A DNA stretch of 64,000 nt from Negativicutes bacterium (GTDB taxonomy: Bacteria; Bacillota_C; Negativicutes; Acidaminococcales; Acidaminococcaceae). Made by a program: the position numbers and the translations under genes. The stretch's first letter is position 1. Every line of letters begins with the position of its first letter. The stretch spans positions 124,001 through 188,000 of the forward strand of contig RZYP01000001.1 in NCBI GenBank assembly GCA_009930275.1. The letters run 5' to 3'. The notes under the pieces are model-generated. The model saw only the letters and a program-made list of their open reading frames with translations, was not told where the DNA came from and searched no databases. This document shows positions 56,962-64,000 of the stretch, piece after piece.

Positions 56962-57975
56962 ATGGCGAAACAAACAAAATTGCTCTTGGTGATATGTGTA
57001 ATTTTTCTGGTTTTATTTTATGGCGTTGAGCAAGCACCAGAAAGAAGAGTTAATGCGGCTTCAGATAAATCTATCAGAATCTACTCTGTTTTACCTGACG
57101 ATCTTACGCAGGCGCTATTGAGCGATTATCAATTAAAGACGAAGAGCAAATTGGATTATAAATTGATCGACAAGAATCAAGCATTTTCAGCCAATGGTGA
57201 GCAACCAGACTTGTATCTTGCTTCGAGAGAAAACATGATCGCGTTGGCAATGGATAATATGCTGCAAAAAAATCCTTTGTTGGTACAGGACCATTTGCCA
57301 TCTCCTTTGTATGATGCAGAGGGATTTTGGCTGGGAGTTTGTTATGACCCATATGTATTTCTGGTTAATAATGTCTATTCCCGTAAAGTCGGACAAATAA
57401 ACTTACGGTCTTGGGAAAATCTCGTAAATCAAAATGACATCGTTGTTAGTATGGAAGATCTTAGTGTATCGCCTGAAATGAGATACTTTCTCGCTGCATT
57501 TGCCAGCACGCAAGGTGAAGAAGCTGCTTTTGGGTTTTTAAAAAATGTTCATAAAAAAATCCCACAGTATGCAAAATTCGCTATTAGTCCTATACGCTTG
57601 ACCACAATTGGCGAAGCGGATTTAGCAATAACTTCCAGAAATAAAGTTATCAAATACATAGAGAATGATTTTCCTGCATATATAGTGGAGCCAATTGAGG
57701 GCTATCCTGCACAGGTTTTTGCTGCAGGCATTGGCCGGAATTCAAAAAATGCTGTTGTTTGTGAAAAAATAATCAATTGGCTGGCAAAGTCCAAAGAGGC
57801 AATGATTGTCACCGAAAAGCTCGGCTATGGTTATCTCTTCTTATTTCCGGATGAAGCCGGTTTTGAGGGAGCGAGTCCAGATAAGCTTTGGTTAAATGAA
57901 AATTATTTAAGTTATGATAAGCAGTCTGTCTTAGTGGATAAATGGCTGCAAAACGTTAGATTCACGGACAAGTGA
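56962..57975 (+). CDS. Orphan periplasmic solute-binding-like protein
   Basis: 337-aa protein with an uncleaved or Sec signal segment (LLLVICVIFLVLFYGVEQAP, no lipobox) and a type II periplasmic-binding fold: IRIYSVLPDDLTQALLSDYQLKT, PDLYLASRENMIAL, GFWLGVCYDPYVFLVN, INLRSWENLV and GFLKNVHKKIPQY. It resembles Fe3+/polyamine-type binding proteins, but no permease or ATPase gene is nearby. 19 bases after ygiQ and 16 before rimO, so it is in a housekeeping run. Role unknown; may be a repurposed binding protein. Confidence 0.75.
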   Translation: MAKQTKLLLVICVIFLVLFYGVEQAPERRVNAASDKSIRIYSVLPDDLTQALLSDYQLKTKSKLDYKLIDKNQAFSANGEQPDLYLASRENMIALAMDNMLQKNPLLVQDHLPSPLYDAEGFWLGVCYDPYVFLVNNVYSRKVGQINLRSWENLVNQNDIVVSMEDLSVSPEMRYFLAAFASTQGEEAAFGFLKNVHKKIPQYAKFAISPIRLTTIGEADLAITSRNKVIKYIENDFPAYIVEPIEGYPAQVFAAGIGRNSKNAVVCEKIINWLAKSKEAMIVTEKLGYGYLFLFPDEAGFEGASPDKLWLNENYLSYDKQSVLVDKWLQNVRFTDK

Positions 57976-57991
57976 TTGAAAGGGTGTAATT

Positions 57992-59326
57992 TTGTTGAAG
58001 ATAGGCTTAGTAAGTCTGGGTTGTCCCAAAAACCTTGTTGATTCGGAAACAATGTTAGGGTTAATTGAAGAGAAACAGATAACAATAACTAACAATCCCG
58101 AAGAAGCAGACTTAATTATTGTTAATACCTGTGGTTTTATCGAATCGGCGAAAGAGGAATCGATAAACACCGTACTGCAGATGGCAGAATATAAAACAAT
58201 CGGCAATTGCAAGCATCTCATTTTGGCTGGATGTCTGGGCCAACGGTATTCGGAAGAACTTCTTGCAGATATACCGGAAGTAGATGCCATAGTTGGAACG
58301 GAGTGCTATACTGAAATAGTAGAAGTCATTGATAGAGTGCTTAAGGGTGAAAGGTTTATTTGCCTTCTGCCTTTTAGTAACGATAAAAAGGTTGCTAAGG
58401 CGATTCCACGTATATTGACGACTCCACAACATACTGCTTATCTTAAAATAGCCGAGGGTTGCGACAACTGCTGTTCTTACTGCATTATCCCCCAAATTCG
58501 CGGGCCTTACAGAAGCAGACCTTTTGAAGAGGTTTTAGACGAGGCTCGGGCACTGGTTAGCAGCGGTGTTAAAGAAATTATTCTCGTTGCCCAGGATACT
58601 ACCCGCTATGGTGAAGATTTATATGGAAGGCTGCGCCTGGCGGAACTTCTCCAAGAACTAAACAAGATTGACGGCGTGCACTGGATAAGGATACTTTATT
58701 GTTATCCGCAATATTTTAATGATGAGCTGATAGAAACAATTGCAAGTTGTGAAAAAGTCTGCAAGTATGTTGATATTCCGTTACAACACATCAGCGATTC
58801 ACTTTTGAGCAGCATGAATCGACATGATACCAAGCTGCAGATAGAAAACCTGCTTGAAAAACTCAGAAGCCGCATACCGGGTATTTGCATCCGTACAACT
58901 TTTATTGTTGGTTTTCCCGGCGAAACGGCAACTGATTTTGAAGAGCTTAAAGATTTCGTAGCTAGGCAAAACTTTGACTGTGCAGGCGTTTTCACCTATT
59001 CCCAGGAAGAGGGAACTGCTGCAGCTCTAATGCCTAACCAAATCAGCGATGAGGTCAAGCAGGATCGTTATCACGAGTTGATGGCAATACAGGCACGCGC
59101 TTCTGAAGTGATGCACCAAAATCTTGAGGAGAAAACTCTTGAGGTTCTGGTGGAAGGTTTTGATGAACAAAATAGTGAACTAGCTTATGGACGCTCATAT
59201 AGAGAAGCACCCGAAATTGATGGCAGAATATATATTGAGAATGCTACCGGAATAAAGATCGGGGAATTTGTAAAAGTAAGAATTCTGCAAGGATTTACTT
59301 ATGAGTTGGTAGGAGAACCGGAATAG
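57992..59326 (+). CDS. rimO: Ribosomal protein S12 methylthiotransferase RimO
   Basis: Radical-SAM enzyme that methylthiolates Asp88 of S12. N-terminal MTTase domain with GCPKN and NTCGF (cluster Cys), radical-SAM triad C157, C161, C164 (EGCDNCCSYCIIPQIRG), and a C-terminal TRAM domain (LEVLVEGFDE...IGEFVKVRI). 444 aa. TTG at 57992 or the next TTG at 57995; AAAGGGTG (57979-57986) fits the second slightly better. Distinguished from MiaB by the IPQIRGPYRSRP and GEDLYG features. Confidence 0.93.
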   Translation: MLKIGLVSLGCPKNLVDSETMLGLIEEKQITITNNPEEADLIIVNTCGFIESAKEESINTVLQMAEYKTIGNCKHLILAGCLGQRYSEELLADIPEVDAIVGTECYTEIVEVIDRVLKGERFICLLPFSNDKKVAKAIPRILTTPQHTAYLKIAEGCDNCCSYCIIPQIRGPYRSRPFEEVLDEARALVSSGVKEIILVAQDTTRYGEDLYGRLRLAELLQELNKIDGVHWIRILYCYPQYFNDELIETIASCEKVCKYVDIPLQHISDSLLSSMNRHDTKLQIENLLEKLRSRIPGICIRTTFIVGFPGETATDFEELKDFVARQNFDCAGVFTYSQEEGTAAALMPNQISDEVKQDRYHELMAIQARASEVMHQNLEEKTLEVLVEGFDEQNSELAYGRSYREAPEIDGRIYIENATGIKIGEFVKVRILQGFTYELVGEPE

Positions 59327-59349
59327 CTTCATAAGGAGGTCAGGGATAG

Positions 59350-60594
59350 ATGGTTGTCGAAGTAATTAATACTGGAACAGAATTGCTGCTTGGTGATATT
59401 TTGAACACCAACTTCCAATATTTGTCTAAAGCTCTAAATCAAAAAGGTTTTGATGTTTTATATCAGACGACTGTGGGAGATAATGAAAAAAGACTCAGTG
59501 ATGTACTTAAAATAGCATTAACACGTGCAGACATTGTGGTTACAACCGGCGGCCTGGGTCCTACCAGGGGCGATATTACTAAAGAAATAGTTGCCTCAGT
59601 GCTTGACCTGCCTTTAGAACTAGACCAGGATACACTAACAAAAATAAATGGATTTTTTATTCACAGGGGAATTTGCATGCCTGAAAATAATGTCAAGCAA
59701 GCGATGGTACCGCGTGGATCATATATTTTAAAGAATGATGCCGGGACTGCCCCCGGGTTGGCGGTAGAAACTAAGGATAAGCTTGTTATTCTCTTGCCTG
59801 GACCGCCCAATGAAATGAAACATGTATGTACTGAGCAAATGTTGCCTTTTTTAGAAGAACATTTTGCACAACAAGGAATTATCCACTCCAAAGTTTTGCG
59901 TCTTAAGGGAATTGGTGAATCAACTGTTGCCGAGAAACTTGATGATATTATTATGTCGCAGACCAATCCAACAATTGCAATTTATGCGAGAAGCGGCGAA
60001 ATCATAATCAGGATTACGGCAAAAAGTGTTGATTATGCTATGGCTGAAGCCATGATATCAGAAATGGAAGACGAAGTGCGCAAGAGGCTGGAGGATAATA
60101 TATATGGCGTTGATAACGAGTCTTTAGCTAAAAAGCTGGGGGAAGAATTGCTTAAAAAGGAAAAAACGATATCTTTTGCGGAATCGTGTACGGGTGGCTT
60201 GGCCAGCAGCATGCTGACAGACATTCCCGGTAGTTCTGAATATCTTTTAGGTTCAGTTGTTTCTTATAGTAATGAGGCTAAGGCTAAGGTTGTTAATGTG
60301 TCTGAAGATAGTTTAAAGAAATACGGGGCTGTAAGTGAGCAGGTGGCATGTGAAATGGCGGTTGGAGTTCGCAATCTTTTTGATACTGCGCTTGGTGTTG
60401 GTATCACTGGAATTGCAGGACCAGGCGGCGGCTCAAGTGAAAAACCTGTTGGCTTGGTATATATGGCTATAGCGAGTGAAAAAGGAATTGTTTGCCAAAA
60501 ACATAAGTTTACTGGCTCTCGAACTGATAACAAATTGCGTAGTGTATTAGCCGCTTTTTCGCTGGCTTTGGACAAATTAAATGAAGAATTTTAG
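59350..60594 (+). CDS. cinA: CinA-family protein (nicotinamide-nucleotide amidase/ADP-ribose pyrophosphatase)
   Basis: Two-domain protein of 414 aa. N-terminal MoCF-like COG1058 domain (VINTGTELLLGDILNTNFQYLS, TTGGLGPTRGD, LPGPPNEMKH) and C-terminal amidase domain (FAESCTGGLASSMLTDIPGSSEYLLGSVVSYSNEAK, GITGIAGPGGG). Functions in NAD recycling; in some Firmicutes linked to competence. AAGGAGG precedes ATG. It is 8 bases before the DEAD-box gene. In many Firmicutes it precedes recA; here recA is 50 kb away. Confidence 0.93.
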   Translation: MVVEVINTGTELLLGDILNTNFQYLSKALNQKGFDVLYQTTVGDNEKRLSDVLKIALTRADIVVTTGGLGPTRGDITKEIVASVLDLPLELDQDTLTKINGFFIHRGICMPENNVKQAMVPRGSYILKNDAGTAPGLAVETKDKLVILLPGPPNEMKHVCTEQMLPFLEEHFAQQGIIHSKVLRLKGIGESTVAEKLDDIIMSQTNPTIAIYARSGEIIIRITAKSVDYAMAEAMISEMEDEVRKRLEDNIYGVDNESLAKKLGEELLKKEKTISFAESCTGGLASSMLTDIPGSSEYLLGSVVSYSNEAKAKVVNVSEDSLKKYGAVSEQVACEMAVGVRNLFDTALGVGITGIAGPGGGSSEKPVGLVYMAIASEKGIVCQKHKFTGSRTDNKLRSVLAAFSLALDKLNEEF

Positions 60595-60602
60595 GAGGAA
60601 TT

Positions 60603-62195
60603 ATGACAAACAACACAAAAGAAATGTTCGGTGATTTACTGTTAGACAAAAAGATAGTAACTGCACTGACAGACATGGGTTTTGAAGAACCATCACCAAT
60701 TCAGAGAGAAACTATACCAATCGTATTAGAAGGTAATGACGTTATAGGGCAGGCACAAACAGGTACTGGTAAGACAGCAGCCTTTGGTATTCCTATTGTC
60801 CAGAATATTACAGACCATCGTCATATCCAGGCTTTGGTGATGACACCTACTCGTGAATTAGCAATACAAGTGGCCGAAGAAATAGGTAAGATCGGCCAGA
60901 CCAAGCGTGTGAAAGCATTACCGGTTTACGGCGGACAGCCGATTGACCGTCAGATTCGCTCTTTGCGCAGTGGGGTACAAATTGTTATTGGAACACCTGG
61001 CAGGCTTCTTGATCATATTAGAAGAGCTACTATAAAACTTGATAATATCAAGTTTCTTGTCGTAGATGAAGCAGATGAAATGCTGGACATGGGCTTTGTT
61101 GAGGATATGGAAGAAATTATGAAAAATCTTCCTTCAGAACGCCAAACACTGCTTTTCTCCGCTACTATGCCGCGCCCAATACTTAGCTTAACTAAAAAAT
61201 ACATGAAGGCACCAAAACTTGTTGCTATTCACAAAGAGATAGTTACGGCACCGTTGGTAGACCAATATTATTATGAAACAAAAGATAAGGTTGATGGTTT
61301 GTGCCGTCTGCTCGATGTTGAAATCAATGGGAAGCTTATTATATTCTGCCGCACTAAGAAAGGCGTTGACGAATTAGTAATTTCTCTTGGTACTCGCGGC
61401 TATTTGGCAGAAGGTTTACATGGCGACTTAAGCCAGAACCAGCGTGATCGTGTAATGAAGAAATTCCGCGCAGGACGCGTTGATATCCTCATTGCTACTG
61501 ACGTCGCCGCTCGTGGTTTGGATATTGAAAATATTACACATGTTGTGAATTTTGATATTCCACAAGATCCTGAGAGCTATGTGCACCGTATAGGAAGAAC
61601 CGGCCGAGCAGGCAACAAAGGCGTAGCACTGACTTTTATTACCCCGCGCGAATTCCGCCAACTGAAGTTGATTGAAAAGGCAGTTAATATCAAAATTGTT
61701 CGTCGTCAGCTGCCGACAGAAGCTAATGTTCTGGAACGTCAAAGAGAAATGATAGTTTCGAAACTGCAGAGCGTTTTAGACCAAAATAATTATAATGATT
61801 ATTTGCCCATTATTGGCTCTTTGTTGAAAGACTACAATCCGGAAGAGGTTGCAGCCGCAGCTGTAAAATTAATGCAGGAAGGCAACAAAGCCTTGGAAGC
61901 ACCGGCGGAAACCACTGTTGCACCTGATTTGGGAAACACTGGCGCTAAACCTGGCATGGTTCGTATGTTTATTAACATTGGCCGCAGCCAAAAGATTACC
62001 GTCAAGGATATTATCCAGTCCATAGCAATTGAGGCTGATGTTCCTGGTAAAGATATTGGCATGATCAGTATTTACGATAAATTTACCTTTGTTGAGGTAC
62101 CGGAAGATATGGCTGAGAAGGTTTTAGCAGTAATGCATCGTAATACAATTAAAGGCTACAAAGTCAATGTGGAACCGGCACGCGCCAGGGATTAA
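60603..62195 (+). CDS. DEAD-box RNA helicase (CshA/DeaD type) with DbpA-like RNA-binding domain
   Basis: 530-aa RNA helicase. Motifs in order: Q motif (EPSPIQRETIP), I AQTGTGKT, Ia PTRELA, GTPGRLLDH, II VVDEADE, III SAT, V DVAARGLDI and VI HRIGRTGR. The C-terminal 75 residues (VRMFINIGRSQKITVKDIIQSI) match the DbpA RNA-binding domain, so it may also act in ribosome assembly. GGAGG precedes the ATG. Encoded immediately upstream of pnp, fitting a role in RNA decay. Confidence 0.93.
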   Translation: MTNNTKEMFGDLLLDKKIVTALTDMGFEEPSPIQRETIPIVLEGNDVIGQAQTGTGKTAAFGIPIVQNITDHRHIQALVMTPTRELAIQVAEEIGKIGQTKRVKALPVYGGQPIDRQIRSLRSGVQIVIGTPGRLLDHIRRATIKLDNIKFLVVDEADEMLDMGFVEDMEEIMKNLPSERQTLLFSATMPRPILSLTKKYMKAPKLVAIHKEIVTAPLVDQYYYETKDKVDGLCRLLDVEINGKLIIFCRTKKGVDELVISLGTRGYLAEGLHGDLSQNQRDRVMKKFRAGRVDILIATDVAARGLDIENITHVVNFDIPQDPESYVHRIGRTGRAGNKGVALTFITPREFRQLKLIEKAVNIKIVRRQLPTEANVLERQREMIVSKLQSVLDQNNYNDYLPIIGSLLKDYNPEEVAAAAVKLMQEGNKALEAPAETTVAPDLGNTGAKPGMVRMFINIGRSQKITVKDIIQSIAIEADVPGKDIGMISIYDKFTFVEVPEDMAEKVLAVMHRNTIKGYKVNVEPARARD

Positions 62196-62221
62196 ACTGG
62201 AAGCGTAGTATTGATTGCATT

Positions 62222-62257
62222 AAAACTGCTTTTCACATTCTGTGACAAGCAGTTTTT
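62222..62257 (+). terminator. Terminator between the DEAD-box gene and pnp
   Basis: AAAACTGCTT pairs perfectly with AAGCAGTTTT, with an inner CACA/TGTG stem, followed by T residues. It means pnp needs its own promoter, which I could not locate confidently in 62258-62389. Confidence 0.9.
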
Positions 62258-62389
62258 TGTATGCCATAATTCATTATTATCTGTAAGTCATGTCAAAATT
62301 ATTAAAAAAATAAAGGTTATTTTGAATTTGTGTCGAATAATCTGCAGGTAACTCAAAAATGTGTTGAAATTAGAGGAGGTAGCTATAAG

Positions 62390-64000
62390 ATGCATAGTTA
62401 TAGCATGCAGCTTGGCGGTAGGACTTTGACTATCGAAGCTGGGAAAATTGCAAAACAGGCAAATGGTTCAGTATTGGTTCGTTACGGGGATACGGCGGTA
62501 GTTGTCGCTGTTACCGGTACAAAGGTTCCGAGAGAGGGAGTAGATTTTTTCCCTTTAACTGTCGATTTTGAAGAAAAAATGTACGCCGTTGGAAAGATTC
62601 CAGGCGGTTTTATTAAAAGGGAAGGTCGTCCAAGTGAGGCTGCCATATTAACCAGCAGACTGATTGACCGTCCAATTCGTCCAATGTTCCCTGACGGTTA
62701 TCATAATGATGTTCAAATCGTGGCAACTGCTGTTTCCGTCGACCAGGATAACCCGCCGGATATGACTGCAATGATTGGGGCATCTTGTGCACTTTCCATT
62801 TCGGATATACCGTTCGATGGGCCTATTGCAGGCGTTCGCATTGGTTTGATTGATGGCGAGTTTATTATTAACCCAAATGTTGAACAGACAAAGATCAGCG
62901 AGTTGAGTCTTGGCGTAGCCGGAACAAAAGACGCTATTCTCATGGTAGAAGCCGGCGCAAAAGAAGTTTCTGAAGAAGTCATGCTTGACGCAATTTGGTT
63001 TGCACATGATGTAATCAAAGAACTTGTTGCTTTCCTAGAAAAAATCCAGGCTGAAATCGGTAAACAAAAAATGGAAGTGCCGGTTTATGTTCCACCGGTT
63101 GAAATCGTTGAAGATATTAAGGCTTACGGCGCAGAAAAACTGAAGGCTGCTTTAATGGATTCCGACAAGCTTCGTCGTGAAGAAATGGTATCCCAGGTTA
63201 AAAAGGAAATCGCGGAAGTTTTCAATGCAAAGTACCCTGAAAATGCCAAAGATGTTGCTTATGTAACTCAAAAGCTGATCAAAACTGTTGTTCGCAGAAC
63301 AATTTCGGTTGATAAAATTCGCCCGGATGGACGTCAATTGGATGAAGTGCGCCCGGTAACCTGTGAAGTCGGCTTGCTGCCGCGTCCGCATGGTTCCTCC
63401 TTGTTTACCCGTGGACAAACACAAATCCTTAATGTTTTAGCTTTGGCTCCATTACGTGAAGTACAAATTATTGACGGCCTTGGCGTTGAAGAAACAAAAC
63501 GCTATATTCATCACTATAATTTTCCACCATACAGCGTTGGCGAGACTAAACCGCTCCGTTCTCCAGGACGCCGCGAAATAGGACACGGTGCTTTGGCCGA
63601 AAGAGCTTTATTGCCTGTCATACCATCGGAAGAAGATTTTCCGTATGCGATTCGTCTTGTTTCCGAAGTTTTGGAGTCCAACGGTTCCTCCTCCATGGGC
63701 AGTGTGTGCGGAAGCACGCTATCCCTGATGGATGCAGGCGTTCCTATTAAAGCACCTGTTTCTGGCGTTGCTATGGGTCTTGTCAAAGATGGTGAGTATT
63801 TCACGATCTTAACCGATATACAGGGTTTGGAAGATGCCCTCGGCGATATGGACTTCAAGGTTGCCGGTACCGAAAAAGGTATTACAGCAATCCAGATGGA
63901 TATTAAAATTGATGGAATCAATAAAGAGATTTTCCAACAAGCTTTGGCACAAGCAAAAAAAGGCCGCCAATTTATTCTCGACAAAATGATGGAGGCCATC
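62390..64000 (+). CDS. pnp: Polyribonucleotide nucleotidyltransferase (PNPase), 5' part
   Basis: Phosphorolytic 3'-5' exoribonuclease. The open frame runs from ATG 62390, after GAGGAGGT (62373-62380), to the window end (537 codons), so the C-terminal KH and S1 domains are outside. First RNase PH domain: [55 protein letters not shown] (in pieces). Second: [47 protein letters not shown]. rpsO, the usual upstream neighbour, is absent. Confidence 0.96.
   Translation, partial: MHSYSMQLGGRTLTIEAGKIAKQANGSVLVRYGDTAVVVAVTGTKVPREGVDFFPLTVDFEEKMYAVGKIPGGFIKREGRPSEAAILTSRLIDRPIRPMFPDGYHNDVQIVATAVSVDQDNPPDMTAMIGASCALSISDIPFDGPIAGVRIGLIDGEFIINPNVEQTKISELSLGVAGTKDAILMVEAGAKEVSEEVMLDAIWFAHDVIKELVAFLEKIQAEIGKQKMEVPVYVPPVEIVEDIKAYGAEKLKAALMDSDKLRREEMVSQVKKEIAEVFNAKYPENAKDVAYVTQKLIKTVVRRTISVDKIRPDGRQLDEVRPVTCEVGLLPRPHGSSLFTRGQTQILNVLALAPLREVQIIDGLGVEETKRYIHHYNFPPYSVGETKPLRSPGRREIGHGALAERALLPVIPSEEDFPYAIRLVSEVLESNGSSSMGSVCGSTLSLMDAGVPIKAPVSGVAMGLVKDGEYFTILTDIQGLEDALGDMDFKVAGTEKGITAIQMDIKIDGINKEIFQQALAQAKKGRQFILDKMMEAI

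Noticed and set aside
1..64000. Mobile elements, prophage, CRISPR, tRNA or rRNA genes
   Set aside because: I looked for transposase or integrase motifs, long direct repeats, evenly spaced repeats and tRNA-like cloverleaves and saw none; a tRNAscan-SE or covariance search would settle the RNA genes.

Overview
The window reads as chromosomal DNA of a diderm Firmicute, most likely class Negativicutes (an Acidaminococcaceae/Phascolarctobacterium-like genome is my guess, not proven). Typical Firmicute genes are present: a Stp/PrkC phosphatase-kinase pair, RsgA, RNase Y, RNase J, RNase HIII, and a recA promoter carrying a Bacillus-type LexA box. They sit beside genes that need an outer membrane: a type IV pilus secretin with PilMNO/PilP, an RND efflux pump and an ArnT-like glycosyltransferase. 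Genes are dense and almost all on the + strand. No gene-free stretch exceeds about 300 bases. I saw no tRNA or rRNA gene, insertion sequence, prophage or CRISPR array.

Layout. 1-4877: end of rlmN, then stp-prkC-rsgA-rpe, tightly coupled. 4930-8572: FMN riboswitch and terminator, then ribD-ribE-ribBA-ribH, a complete riboflavin branch. 8585-15652: hslO; recA-recX under an SOS promoter; rny behind its own promoter and a leader hairpin; a zinc-ribbon orphan; rpmB (-); recG. 15671-23603: a VTT/DedA-type membrane protein, an EF-G paralog with an altered P-loop, a CBS-pair protein, transketolase, and thiD-thiM-thiE. 23631-34014: type IV pilus locus, with a PilP-like protein and the secretin on the - strand and pilB-pilT-pilC (frameshifted)-pilin-pilin-pilD-pilM-pilN-pilO on the + strand. 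34229-38436: RND adaptor and pump. 38538-41560: larB-larC-rnhC. 41636-45964: a four-gene envelope-sugar cassette (YdjC-type deacetylase, YbhN/AglD-like membrane protein, SDR epimerase, ArnT-like transferase). 46020-46379 (-): small EF-hand-like orphan. 46646-50108: TRAP-TAXI transporter with a DUF1850 protein. 50347-62195: rnjA, ftsK/spoIIIE, rodZ-like, YgiQ radical SAM, an orphan solute-binding-like protein, rimO, cinA and a DEAD-box helicase. 62390-64000: pnp, running off the end.

Most of the window is conserved housekeeping. I found no clear new multigene defence or biosynthetic system. The points most worth a second look are regulatory or single-residue anomalies: rny has no conventional start codon at a workable distance from its Shine-Dalgarno; a promoter plus terminator-like hairpin precedes it; a terminator-like hairpin lies inside the DUF1850 reading frame of the TRAP operon; pilC carries a one-base frameshift; the EF-G paralog has Thr in place of the P-loop Lys; and a sigma-54-like element precedes the first pilin. 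RNase Y, RNase J, a DEAD-box helicase and PNPase, the main RNA-decay enzymes of Firmicutes, all lie in this window.
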